Of a DNA stretch of 64,000 nucleotides, positions 50,015 to 62,934 are shown piece after piece; position 1 is the stretch's first letter, and each line of letters begins with the position of its first letter. The position numbers were made by a program, and so were the translations under genes. Location: contig NC_079884.1 in NCBI RefSeq assembly GCF_029227915.1, forward strand, positions 14,200,001 through 14,264,000. The letters run 5' to 3'. The notes below the pieces were generated by a model that saw nothing but the letters and a program-made list of their open reading frames with translations, was not told the origin of the DNA and searched no databases. The stretch comes from Hydractinia symbiolongicarpus. Lineage: Eukaryota; Cnidaria; Hydrozoa; Anthoathecata; Hydractiniidae.

Positions 50015-53000
50015 AGCTAAGAAATCGTAGTTGTATGTTAAAATTGTTATTTCTGTCTAATATTTTAAATGTAATAACTAAACGCACTGATGCTGAAATA
50101 AAAATACAGATGTGTGCAAGATTATTCCTCTTAAATAATATGTTTTGTGACCATAAGCTTAACATGGATTGTGTTCTGAATAAGGTCTACAATGAACATG
50201 TTTACCGTAGAATGCTAAAGAAGGGTCGTTGATATATTATAAATCAATATGAAATAGTCCGTAAGAAATATGGCATAAAATTATATTTACCTTTTTAACG
50301 AAGTACATAAGCTCCGCATTTTTAACTTTAGCAATATATTACTTGTATTTATATTTTAACGACGAAATATATCTTATCTATCTACTTATTTACTGTACAT
50401 AAATTGTAATTTTTCATCAGATTATTTGTAATGTTACTGTTAAGTACGCACATTTAACGCAAAAGTAAAGTCTTCGGAGGCGTATTATACCTTGTTTTTA
50501 ATTACATGTTAACATGCGTGACTAATGTTTGCAAACGGCCGTTTACCTGGCTGACGTATCTGGAAATGTGCGTGGCTTTTGCAGAACACCGGGTAAAACG
50601 ATTTAGTCAATTGATTATGTCCATTGTGAATAACAGGAAAAACAAATGGAGTTTGTACATATATTTGTCTAATATTGTAGTACAGTAACTTGTAATACGT
50701 TTACACTGGCACAATTGCGATATATGCATAGATATACCTGCGCAAAAATGGGTTAATGTATTTTAAAATAGCTTTTTTCCTTTTTTCAATTTTTCAACAC
50801 TACGGGTTTGAAATTATAATTGAAAGTGGATCTGATTTTTAATGGAAGAATTTTATGCATTCTACCCGTTTTGGAAAGTCAAGTTACTGTCCTGTCAATG
50901 CTGAATAATTTCCGACTAACTGTTTCATCTCTTTACAACACATTGTTGAAAAACGTTTTATGACAAGACTAATTGCAATCAATTTCTAGCATAATTACCA
51001 TAGCATTGAATGTTTGAAAATTACAAAAATTACATTGTATTCGTTCAATAGCTATTCAAGGAACAGGATTTCAACGATAATAAAATATTCTTTCTGTAAC
51101 TGAAATAATTTCTAGATATGTGTGGCTTCGTTTCACTATTTACTAAACCTCATTTTTTCTTACGTTACATGTGTTCTTGCTATTTTTAATTAGCAACTAA
51201 ATTGGCTTTTTATAGCATATATGCTTTAGAAAGCCAATTTGGTTTTAATAATTCGACAAAATAGGTCTTGTATAACTGTCAATAGCGTCACTTACAAGGC
51301 CTAAAAATTTCACAAGTATAGCGAATAAAAAGTATTCCGTTTCAACACAGGCAAAAGACGTTTTTTATGAAATATAATTTCATATATCCAAATCAATGTG
51401 AAAAACTTTGCAGGATGTGGTGAATCCTTGTCTGTTGTTCATCTTCTAACATGTTACGGAAATTGTTATTTTGTAGCTTTTTATTCCAGAATACAGATAT
51501 GTCCTGGCAAGGTGAAAGCTGCTTAGTTTCAAATTGTGAGGAATAATAAAGGGAAATTTTTCCATTTTGATTGCTCCTTCTGATGCTAACAGATAAAGGG
51601 ATGCCACAACACAATTAAAAAGAAATGTGAAATTAACGAACCAAAATGGCCGTTATGTAATATTTATTTTCATCCTGGTGTTGAGCTGCCAAGCCTAAAA
51701 TATTCTTAATGCAATCTGTAAAATCATCTTATATCCTGTACGTGAATTTTAATACCAAACATAAAATAAAAATATATTTTAACCCTTTATATACCAAAAA
51801 GTCATGCAATTTGGAAAAAAATTAGTTCACAAGTTTCGCTGCACCTCCTTACCGTGCGAGATATAGCCGTTTTAAAATGATAACCAAGAACACTCGCTCT
51901 GCGGGTGGCAGGTGATAAAATGGTTACACATTTACTATTTTATTTTCACTCAGTTTATTATATTTTTGCGTTATTACGTTATTTTATTCATTTAAATCCC
52001 AAAATGTCTGTCACAGAAAGTAATTTTCTTAGCGATATTTTCAGAAGTAGGTCATGATTCCAGATACGTATCCTCCGACTGCCGTGTTCAAACGAACTAA
52101 GGCAGAGAGTTTCTGGTTTTGTCTTAAATATAACATACGTTAATTCCAGATAAGAGTGGGAATTTTACTGCACCACCATCAAGTTATATCCCATGAATGC
52201 TTATAGATACTGTTTCTACAGATTCATTACAAGTTTGAGACTTTCAAGTATATAATTATTTCGTACACGATGTGAAGATATCAGGCATGATCATTTTGTT
52301 GCGCTGTTCATTCTCTACTCAAATTAAATCTCCTTGTAGCAATATATGTTAATATAAAAGAATTAAACGCGGTGAGGATATATAGATGAAAAGAAATGTA
52401 AATGTTAAAAGGGCTTCCTTGATTATACCATTTCCAACTCATTAATGAATATGAGATTTCTTGTTATTATTGAGATAAAAGTTGTGATTTCTAATATCTA
52501 TTTTGAAATATTATGTGAATTTTTTCATCCTAATAACTGATCTGAGAAATGATGATTGTGATAAATCAAGGAATTGTCTATATTAACCGGTTATTATGCT
52601 TAAGAACATTAGCCCTAACTCTAACCATTATAGTTTATACGCGGAGAATATGCATTAATTGTTAATTGAAAATATTCCCTGTAACATATGTGGATACAGA
52701 TCAGTTGTATATAGATATTCGTACGCATCCTGACAAGCAAGAAAAGAAGGCCCACGTAAACCAAATCAACTATAAACGGTAGTTTACAGATTTGTAAGAA
52801 TAAAATGTTCAAAACAGCACTAATAAAATAAACTTTTTTAACTGTTATTTTTTTCTCTTCAGGAGCAAACTTTTACCAATTAGAGCGTCAATCCCTTTTC
52901 CTGGCATAAACGTGCGCATATCTATTATTCTTAATGCAAATAAAAACATTTCGTCATGCTGCAACTCCACCCAAGTTAATGTTTTACCATTATATTTACC

Positions 53001-53199
53001 ATTATATTTTGGCATCAATGACTGTTTTAGTCGTACTCAGGCTCTGTGAACTAAAAATCTCAGAAGGGTTATTCCCTTACATTGGATTATGGAGGATACT
53101 TTTGAAAATATCGAAATAATCTCTTTTTATAGAAAATTGAAATACCAGGAACAATAATTGTTAATAGTTAATACGTTAGTTAATCTCAGTGTTGGCGTT
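50015..53199. other. Gene-free stretch with one hairpin
   Basis: No supported exon is seen. A 42-bp inverted repeat is at 51199-51240 (AAATTGGCTTT and AAAGCCAATTT, inner TAGCATATATGCTTTA). It is short for a miRNA precursor. Confidence 0.4.
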
Positions 53200-54910
53200 T
53201 AAAAATATATTTATAAAGGTATTAACTAGATTTAACAGACGCAAGCCTCCAAGTATATATGTGCATTGTATTTCTTTGAGAGTTCTGGATTGTGGGGAAC
53301 AACCCAGCGATTATCAACACCAATGATATTGACGTTGATAAGGATTCCTGTATCACTACGTCTATGCAATGGGTATCGATCAACTTCAGCAATGTTAGAT
53401 GTTAAAAATGTCTTTAGAAAACTTTAATGCAAACACCATCCTCCATACACCTGGAATTAAGATTGAGATGGTCACATGGTCCATGAGTAATGCACAACCT
53501 AACTATTTCAAATAGCTCAGGCTGTTCCTGTTGATAGGGAATTTCGGCTGAAATAATACTGTCTATGTCATCTGCATCCCAAAGTTTATCATTGGGATCT
53601 AAATGAAGTAACAAATGACAATGAGGTAAACCCCTCTTTTGAAATTCTATAACATACACCTATGATACAGTTTTAACTAAAACACCCCTTTCAGTAACAT
53701 CTTTAAAGTTCAATTAGTCTCAATTTAAAAACTCGAGAAACTAAATCAGGCCTATCATGTGCACGTTGGCCTGCAAACGAATTTTCTGTAACCTCACGGC
53801 ATTATGGATTGCTGGCAAAAGTCAGAAAAAATCTGGTTTTCCAAATTTACCAATGACAGCCATAGCATCTTGATAGTTTTGAGCCATGCCACGTGGACTT
53901 CCTGGAAAACGTAAATGAAGGACAACAATACGTCCTGGTTGAAGGCCTCGCTCTTCAGCTCGTACATTTAAGTGGTCAGCTAAACCTTCATAACTGTCAC
54001 GCAGGTTTGTTTGCTTCGCACGAATGTAATTTAAGTTGTTTCCCTCAACTTTAACAAAAGAATCCACACAATACTGTTGAAATAATTTCTTACCATAATG
54101 AATCGGGTTAAAATTTTTGCGAACACCTACACGGTAAGTATAATACTGCAACATTGTAGTAGTGTTTAGAGTACGGGTTGCACGTTCGGCAACATGGGGT
54201 ATCCCAAAATACCAACCTAGTTCACCCCTTGAAAAAAATAGAAACCATTGGCTTTAAATTTCCCAGATAACGTAGAAATATTTTACAAATTGCCTCCCCG
54301 TGGGTAGGTAACAATATCCCTGTTGCCAGGAGGAGCTCCATCTTGGCCAGCAAAAACTGCGGCTACTTCGTCATGATGTGGAAAGTTATATCGCCTTCGA
54401 TCACTGCCAACTCTTATGCACGTGCGCACTTCTGATGGGACACGGTTTTCAGCTGCTGCGTAAGCTATTTGATCAGCTTCGACTTCAGCCATTTCCCTTT
54501 GCGGCAACAAAAGCGCCAACACTGTTCATTACATCCTGAACAGTTCGCATAACGTTTTCACTACAGCCATTATTTTCTGGACGTGCCATTCTCTCATTGA
54601 GTGCTCTGCCTGCCTCATAAATATAAAGTTAGTTGAAAACAGGGGTTCGGCACACAAAAGGCCATATTTGACCACAAATACGAAAGCATGGTGGTCCAAG
54701 GCGAGGGAAGTTTTTTTAAAATAAAGCAAACGAAACTGCACTATTATACTTCCGTATATTCGCTTGAAAGTTCCGTACCTGAGCAGTATTATTACTTGTT
54801 AGCAATTGCCTTAGTTGCTCAGGGCAAGGAGATAAATTATGGCAACACTTAAAACGCTCTTTATTTTCAAACTTTACAGCCTGACAGTGCCCACAATTTT
54901 TGTTAATAAC
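53200..54910 (-). pseudogene. Decayed autonomous Helitron, N-terminal Rep region
   Basis: Minus-strand fragments in order. A zinc-finger-like CGHC and CCHNLSPCP segment is at about 54910-54800. Next is a piece with CFRICGQIW and an RALNERMARPENNG-type run (about 54740-54530). After it come DEVAAVFAG with RDIVTYPRGG (54522-54283) and GRIVVLHLRFPGSPRG with YQDAMA (54154-53822). The HUH-type metal motif GLPHCHLLLHL lies in 53659-53414, and the tail has VDRYPLHRR and VVPHNPELSKKYNAHI (about 53400-53220). The order matches the Helitron N-terminal domain of Rep/helicase proteins. The Rep tyrosines and the helicase are absent, and stops and frameshifts interrupt it. It is dead, but it shows autonomous Helitrons existed in this genome. 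Confidence 0.85.
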
Positions 54911-56080
54911 ACCTAAATAATAAACATTAGGCGATGCATGTTAACGTGCAACATTATAATATTGGGCATTTCTACGAACACGAAGAGCAGCATGATTTGG
55001 ACATCAACTTGCCTTCTATTAATAACCTGCTCGTCATTATGCATTTCTTGAGCCATGACTTGTCCTTGAGCATTTCAAGCAGTCTTGTAAAAAAGCTAGT
55101 TAGACTGCTAAAAAATGCAGATAAATTGATATTTTGCTTTCTTTATCTAAACTATGGCTACTTCTTTTCTTTCTTTTTTCTTTAACAAACCAGCTATGAC
55201 TGATATAGCAAGCTAATTGTGTTAGAGCAAATCTTTAGCTTTCAACTAAACTTTTATACAACTTTGTAAACAACAATTCGTAGTTGCTTAAACAAGTTGA
55301 AAATTGTTTGTGCTTACTTATCAGCAGCATTTTAAATAATTAAGCAGATTAGTTACGCCCCTAGTGATACTTTAATTTATGCATAATGTGTAAACAAATA
55401 TGCTAGCTTAGTTGTATATCTATGAACAAATCAGAAAACGAAAGTATAAGAAGTATTTTCTTTCTCTTTACACGAAGTTTGTTTCACCTACTACTTTGTT
55501 ATATGCGCACCTATATTTTTGCGTGAATTGGATATTTCCCAACGTAGTAAAAGTAAAACTCATAGTTAAGTTGAAAGCTAGCTGATGTGATTTTGTGAAC
55601 ATTTATTTTAAAAGTCAGTTCAGTAAATTAGTAGCTACATTTGGTCTCTGCGTTTTAAAAATACCATCAACGGTTTTATATTTGGAAACGAAGATTTCTT
55701 CGTTAGCCTATTTATTAACAAAACAGAGAGAAAATTTAATTATGTTTAAAACTTTACCTGTAAATTTTCCCTTTACACTTAACATATACTGTATTCTTTG
55801 TTGTTCTTTATACTCCAATGAACACCTTTTTTTTTTGTTTTGTTTTTATTTTGTTTGCATTTTGTCGAGAACTTTAAAAACAATTTTTTGTTTCTTTGTT
55901 TTTACTCCAAAGAAACTTTGTATTCGTATGCCGTCCCGTTCAAAAGTACAAATTTGAGCAAATCATGTGGTTTATTTTGTATCATGTGGTTTGTAACGGT
56001 TATCAAAGAAATGTAAACAAAACAAAACTACTCGAAAACCTCAAAAAACTTGCGCATTCGACTGTAAAAAAAACTATCCT
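54911..56080. other. Gene-free stretch
   Basis: Frames at 54934-55185 and 55595-55957 are AT-driven and have no domains. Nothing else is recognised. Confidence 0.4.
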
Positions 56081-56125
56081 TGCAAAAGTCACAGACACAC
56101 GGAAGGTCCGTATTATTATAAGAGA
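56081..56125 (-). mobile_element. Helitron-like 5' end fragment (minus)
   Basis: On the minus strand it reads TCTCTTATAATAATACGG and then CTTCCGTGTGTCTGTGAC, the same end as the 356-1817 units. Only this end is recognised. Confidence 0.5.
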
Positions 56126-56840
56126 TGTTATTTTTCAAGAAAACTAAAAGCCTAATTTCAGAATTGTTTGATGTAGCAATAGCAATAGCCTGTTTGGTAT
56201 AGCAATAGGTCTTGGTTTCTCACCGACTTAGAATCTTTAACGCACAAGATCATTTATCGAGTAAAACCATACGAAATTTTAGTTCTTATCTAATTGATAA
56301 CGCTACTGAACTGATGGTTCGGTAAGCATCATACCAAGAGCGTCAACAAACACCATCCTTTCCATTCCCATGCTACTAGTTATTAAGAAGAATGGTGTGA
56401 AAAAACCTGTTTCTACCTATTATGCATTGATTTTCTAAAATGAAATTGTGCATATCACACCTTCACATGTCCGTCCTTCGTTTTTGGTTCTTTCACCAAT
56501 CGCTAAATGATTTAGTTGATGGTTAATTAGCAATTCCTTGGAAAGGTGTCCATACTCGAGAAATCATGATTATCGCAGCAGCTATTGTTGAAAAGTGTTG
56601 TCTATTTTTTTTAGATTTTTTTTAGAACTATGGCACGTGTACAAGTGATTAAACATAAACAAAATATAGCAATGTCAACAAAACCCACTACTTATATTTG
56701 AACACCTGACCAGATTTTTCTCTTGCTCGCTAATATTAAACAAGAAATATTATTTTGTTCAACTAGCTACTTAAGATGAGATAAGCAAAATATATCTATC
56801 AAATATAAACAATTTGGAGGAGGATTATATCCAGTTAAAA
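56126..56840. other. Upstream region of the helical secreted-protein gene
   Basis: An AT-rich TATA-like ATATATCTAT lies near 56790. It is weak and there is nothing else to note. Confidence 0.35.
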
Positions 56841-59655
56841 ATGGAAAAATATCTGGTAATTTTTTTCTTCGTATTTTTATCCAGTTGGCACATCGATGCA
56901 ACGTCGTCTTGTATATCCGTTTTAAATGGTGAGAAATGCGCACAGATTCAAGCAGCTGGACAAGTAATAGCGAAGCGCATAAAACAAAGCGATAATATCA
57001 TCCAGAATGCTTTGTTTCGATCTATACACGAATCACAACTTATCGTAGATGCATCTATGAAATATTTAAAGACCGAATCCTTGAAAGTAAAAGTGGCGCA
57101 TCCTGGAGTTAGTACGTAATCTTAATAATTTGTCCGTCTTGCTGTGCGCTAAAATTAGAAGAAGGCAGCGTGGTTGTTTTCTGAGGAACTGCACTTATTA
57201 GGAATCTCTTTTCATTTTGGACTAAAGCAGTACATTTTTCTTTTATTAAGCAACCAAGCAAACGTCCAACTAGTTAAAGTTTTTAAAATTCAGAGGTCAT
57301 TATAATAGAAAATGTTTTTTAACAAGTTTCTTAATTTTGACGGACGGAAAATCAATGATTTTGACACAAGAGACTTCAATTAACATATTTACAAAAAAAG
57401 ATGAAATAATGCATTTCTCGCATTTTATTCATTTATCTAAAATGTGACTAGACAGTTTTTTGCAAAAGGTTTTTAAAAGGCAGAGGGGCGGGCATGGGCT
57501 CTCATTAGAGTAAATTCAGTAACTTGTTGTAAACTTTTAAGTCCCATATCTTAAACTAATAGTTTTTTAAAACCAAGGCTAAAATAATTATTTTAATCTA
57601 AACTTAAAAACTCGTTCTTATAAAAAAGCATGCACACAAGACTTGCTTAAATAACCTGTCACACTACTTGTCCCAATCTCATGCCCAGGGCTTTTAGGTT
57701 TCTTTTTATTGCGACGGAAAAAAATCTGATAACATACAGAATATTTACATTATTATGCTCACTTATAATGACTGATATGTACAACTTCTTACCCAGGTCC
57801 TATTCCCCAAAACAATGCTAGCCGCTGATTATTTTCTTGGTAAAAAACTTTTAATTGAAGACAGAAGTTTGGTAACAAATTTTATCTGAAAAATTTCTGT
57901 CCCATTACTTACCAAAATAAACTTTGTGGAATGCAAAAAAATATATTTTTGACATTGTCACGTGATTACTTTAAGCACCAATCGAATCATCCCAGTTAAA
58001 AGCAGCAGAGAAACTGATTGTTGGCGTGACAGTAAGAAGTGTTAAAAATGGAAATCACAAGTTCTGGCAAGTGTTTCGAAAAGCATGCAAGTTGCTTCTT
58101 AAGGATGAAAGAGTTGCAAGCATTTTGCTCCATTATTCGGCTGGAAAAACAGGTATGACTGCTATTCCAACAACCAGTAATCAAGTTCGCAAGAAAGCAA
58201 GAATGCGCTGGCAATCTCCCTTTTCTTGATAGGCCAATATCAAACGGCGAACAATTTTATAATGCATAAATTGTATCGTTTTATGGTTTAAATTCTGAGA
58301 ATTATAATGTTCTTAAATCACCTTAAGTAGCCCCTTCCTTAAAAGACACTATATTTCTCCTTTATATTATTCTGTTTCCAACGATTAATTTAAGCAAAGT
58401 ATTATCTGTTTTCGTAACTAATTTGATCCTTTCCAAAATTTTTTGTTCCCTTATTCCTAAATCTTCTTAATTGGGAGATTTATTTTTTTTACGAGGATCT
58501 GCAAGAAAAACAAGAATTAACTTATCAACGATGAGATTTTTTAAGTAACGCTGTAAGAGATACAGAGTACATTGATGATTAACATAGCAGATAACTACAT
58601 TCGTTCGAACACATGTATTTACAATTTTAGCAAAACGTTCAGCACCGACCTTGAATAGTTTGAGTGGTATATTGAAGAGTTTGGAACCGGAATTAAAAAC
58701 ATTATTGACATCTGTGGAATTGGAGTTGAAGGGTGCATCTAAGAACGCCTTTAGTTTTTTTGCTGATAGTTTAAAGATTTTGCTAAATGGGAAAGTTCAG
58801 ATAGGTTAATTAATTTTCTTCTTTTTCTTTTTCTTCTTCTTCTTGCGTTCATTACAGTACTTAGAATTTCTGATTGTTTTAGATTTCGATCAAACAAAAG
58901 CAAATCTAGAGCAATTTTTGTTAGGCTCAGTAAACGTAACTTTAGAATCAGCATTTCATCAGTCGTCCATCATACTCAAAGAAGCAGTCCAGCAGGTTGA
59001 AATTATTGACAGTTTGGTCGAGACATTAAAACAAGGTAACATATAAATAATAGCTTCCACAAAGAGCAATGTAAACAAATTCTACGCTTGATTTCAGTAT
59101 TCAGTATATACACGAACATGAAAACAATTGCACAGCGGGGCACTTATTAGTAAGGACACAATGGTTGATTTATGAGAAACCGTATTTACCAGAAAGTCAT
59201 TTAATTTTGGATTCCTGGTTCCAAAATGTATACAACGTGTAATACCAGTGTAATGTCGATTGGCGGACCAGCGTAACTAGGCTTGGCTTGTAAATTTGAA
59301 AATTACTAGTATATAGCAAGCATCGAGCTAAATTGCTTATATATAAAAAATTGAAATATTTTTAGAAATCATAAAAGGGTAATCATAAAGGGAGATTTCT
59401 TCTTGGTCAATGTTCTTTCACAGAGTAATGCGATGCTTTGAATGCATTTTTTTAGTTTTATAATGTTTTGTATTTTTATGTAAAGATTCCCGTCGGTTAT
59501 CTGAAGCACTTCATCCAGCGAGAATACTTATCTCTGAAGCTCTCAACGATATACAGTACGATGGAAATAGCGCCAATTTGCAAAATAAATTTGTCTCAAC
59601 TTTAAAGTCACTAAAAGACACGTACATTGAAATAAAATCAACCGTGACGTCATAA
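56841..59655 (+). CDS. Secreted helical protein of unknown family, 304 aa, five exons
   Basis: Exons: 56841-57111, 58006-58152, 58631-58804, 58883-59035, 59486-59655. The sum is 915 nt and the frame is open to TAA, with all four introns in phase 1. I chose ATG 56841 because the frame has no upstream ATG and because it gives a signal peptide (MEKYLVIFFFVFLSSWHIDA). Residues 21 to 304 are mostly amphipathic helix in ~50-60-residue blocks, each matching an exon: QVIAKRIKQSDNIIQNAL, FWQVFRKACKLLLKDER, LEPELKTLLTSVELELKG, SSIILKEAVQQVEIIDSL and LISEALNDIQYDG. There are few Cys and no membrane segment after the signal. I do not recognise a family. Splice choice at exon 4 uses the second AG (58882), as the first (58857) leads to a stop. 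It is alone among transposon relics. Confidence 0.75.
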
Positions 59656-59954
59656 ATTTCAAGCATACTGTAAAGCATACTGTATAAAAATGATCTATAT
59701 TGGATAATATTTTGTGTTTATTTTCCGTAAAATACTGTAACAATAATAGAAATTTTCTTCTTTCAGGAATGTGTGATACAACAATCATTCCCAGAATCTA
59801 GTATTTTTTTCTTACATTGTGCCGCATGTTTTCTCGTATGAAGCAACATGTACAGGTTTGTTCAATATTTTTGTACATGTAAAAACAAAAGCAAAACAAG
59901 AAAAACATATAGATCCCAAATCTGTTATGTTTTTGACAAAATCTTAGTTGGACA

Positions 59955-59960
59955 AATAAA
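59955..59960 (+). terminator. Candidate polyadenylation signal
   Basis: AATAAA lies 300 bp after the stop codon of the helical-protein gene. It is a motif match only; a splice acceptor-like TTTCTTCTTTCAG near 59765 leaves room for an additional 3' UTR exon. Confidence 0.35.
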
Positions 59961-61087
59961 AATTGTGTCGTTTATATTTTTCTTTCTAATCTGGCTCATA
60001 GAAGGCGTCTACTTTCGTTATTCGTGATTCACTATAATGCGACGTAGCAACTACTTTGTTTTTCCTCGTATAATGTTCCAAGTAATAAAATTTAGTTATG
60101 GCTTAGTATGCTTGTGGCTTTTAGCAGAATGTCAGCCTAAATGTTCTTAAAAATATAAAAGAATAGCTCAAAATAATCATCCTGGTGTACTGCAGGTGGA
60201 AAACTTTTATTCGCTATAATAATGTGCGAGTGAGAGCGAAACAAAACACCTATCAATGCTGGCGCTATAGAAAGCTTAGTGATTAGACAATGATTAAGCG
60301 ATAAATTTTTGTTAAAAACTGAAGCAAACGCTGGTTTTGATGCTAAGTGATTTTATAAGCTCCATTCTGTAGTATAAAATGTTTCCCTTAAGTTGCATCG
60401 TTTGGGTTAAGCTCAGTGGTGATGTCTTGATTAAAATATGACAGCGTACACATTTACAAATAATATGCGATGATACATAGCAATAAAAGTCTTTGCTTTT
60501 TGATTCAAGTGAACAATGCTTATAGTCACGTGATCTAATAACGAGCGTTAAATTAAAAAATGGCGGCACGATGTAAACAAACGCCGAAAGCAAAACAATG
60601 TTGATAAATCGACACAGAGTAATTACTTAGCATTCCAAGGAAAGTTACAACATATAATGTTAAACAAATATTTATGTTACGGCTCATATGGTCAATTTGA
60701 AAATATTAATATTTAATGATATTTTTATGTGCAAGGTTTGGGATTATGTTGCTCAGGCTTGCATGCATAATTTCGTAATTTATATCACAATCTCCATAAC
60801 ATATGCAATACGGTACATAACCACCTGACTGATACACAAAGCCATTTAGTATGAAACAATCTAAGAAAAAAAACCCGCTCAGTTTTTGACGCCTTATACC
60901 CGTCATGGACTGAAGGTAGTAAGGTCAATGTAATCAACTGAGGTTACTGTTTTGACAGGTGAGGTCCGGCTAAATGGTTTATACGGTATTTAGTACCTGG
61001 TAGCCTAATTAAAACATATTTGAAATAATCTATATCTACAGTAGATCAAAGTCCATTTAGTCACGAGAAAAATGACATTCAGTAAAA
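59961..61087. other. Gene-free stretch
   Basis: No exon or repeat is supported here. Confidence 0.4.
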
Positions 61088-61456
61088 CTAGTAGGTGGCC
61101 CATGGATAAATCCACGTGTTCACCCGTCCTTTATTTACTGTATTTAGTGTGTCTCACTTCTGCGGTTACCATTTTGCGTGGCAGATGCACGTATACGGGT
61201 ATTATGATATAGACCAGTGGTGAACCCGTAGAAAATCTACGGGGTTGCCTGTCCTTTAAATGTCGCATTTTGTGTTTCCTTACCAGACAGATAAACAGAC
61301 AGACAAATAGACGGACGACGGCTATTAATATGGACTATTAGTTTACCCATAGAAAAATTCACAGTGTGCTCCGTCTTTAAATTACACGCTATTTCGTGGG
61401 CCCATTACACAGCACTTTTCGTGTGCACAGACAGACAAAATCGGCTATTATAGAGA
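61088..61456 (-). mobile_element. Helitron-like array of three units (minus)
   Basis: Units 61088-61213, 61214-61334 and 61335-61456 lie in a row in minus orientation. Read on that strand, each starts with a TC-type end (TCTATATCATAATACCCG, TCCATATTAATAGCCG, TCTCTATAATAGCCG) and ends with a hairpin and CTAG, CTGG or CTATTAG-like tail. All carry a GTCTGTCTG stretch or remnant. Confidence 0.6.
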
Positions 61457-62934
61457 CAAAATTACAACCACGTCTTCTGACAATAGTATACGTTCGATTA
61501 ACTACGGACTGAAGGCAAACTATTTCATTTCAAATACAAAAAAACATTCTTATATTTTTATTCTAAAAAAATTTAAACATTGCTGTGTTGTTGGTGGAAT
61601 AGTTGTGTTTGTTGAAATTGCCAACAAAAATTGACGAAACATCACACGAAGTTGAAGTAATAATTTTATGATAATTTGAGAGTGTTTAGCAGGTTTACTG
61701 CATTATTCCTTAAAGAAATTAAGACGTGAAACATTAGGAAACAGTGAGTTTTGTCAACTGTAAGTAACTTTTGAGGTACAGTGTATATTTTTATGGCCAC
61801 TGTGTTGCTCGACATATATATTTCAGAAATGTTGAGATTTAACAGTTTCTTTATTGATAATCCTCTTAATGAATGATTTACTTCTTTCCCTTTGAGGCTA
61901 TGAAACTTTAGTTTACAGCTGGGTTTTTTTTATAGACATTTTACAGCTTTCAAATTTCACGAAAGTTAGTTAACTTTTGCTGTTTAATTTTTTGCAGTCG
62001 TTATAAGTCAGATAGAAGAGAACATAATGAACGTAGTAAACCTGCAAATTATTTTCATCGCTCTACCAGAAAGTCTTGTATATAAATGGGCGGCTTAGTC
62101 GTACGTTAGATTAAAAACAATCGCCGAGGCTACACTTTATGTTTTAAAGAAACTGCAGCAGTATCTGACGATGAACAATTCAAATTTTTTTTGAGTACTC
62201 AATTATCCAAGAATTTGAAAATCTACTTCGTAGTAAAGTATAATGTTTATTTTATATTTGCACAATGAAAGAAAAAGAAAAGCGTTAATTATTTACTCTA
62301 TTTCTGTTAAAAGTAGTAAGAAATTAAATAGATACCATACAGAAAGATTATATATAAATATACAAAAGAGTTAAAACAAAATGCTTGCTGTTTTGAAAAT
62401 CTAGTCAAAGCTATGTCCTGGAAACGAGGGCCAGTATGTTATTACTTTAAATTCGAAATGTGCCAGTTGATGGTCTTTAAAAATTTTATTTCAAAACAAA
62501 ATTTAAAACAATATGTAATAAAATTAGTGGAGAACAGATCAAAGTTTGTGTAGAAACTTTTGTTTCCTGCAAAAAAATGTAATTTCGAAGAACAGCAAAA
62601 AACTATTTTCCCCGCAAGGTTGAAACGCGAAAGCTTTTTTTGTAAATACTTTCTTCCCTAAAGCATTAGACGCTCAATTAATGGACACATTCTTTCACAA
62701 GAAATAAAGAACGAAGAAGAAAAAAGAAACCCTAGTTATCAAAAAAATTTTCAAACGGCAGATTTCATTTAAACGGCGGAAATAAAATGGTCAATGTACA
62801 CAAGATTTGATTTCGTTTTTGCATTTCTTTTAGAAAACGATGGTTTAAAACAAGGAACATAACCTGTTGCAAACAAAAATTCATCTTGCCTGTTGCTGGT
62901 TTTGCTTGTGCATGAGATAAATGTCAGCATCTCA
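61457..62934. other. Gene-free stretch
   Basis: I see no gene; the part next to 62934 is the end of the LRR homology. Confidence 0.4.

Noticed and set aside
55595-55957. 120-codon plus-strand frame rich in Phe and Leu
   Set aside because: T-rich DNA gives such frames readily; no domain and no start context.
58858-58882. An earlier acceptor for exon 4 of the helical-protein gene (after ATTACAG)
   Set aside because: In the required phase it runs into a stop codon, whereas the acceptor at 58882 keeps the frame open.
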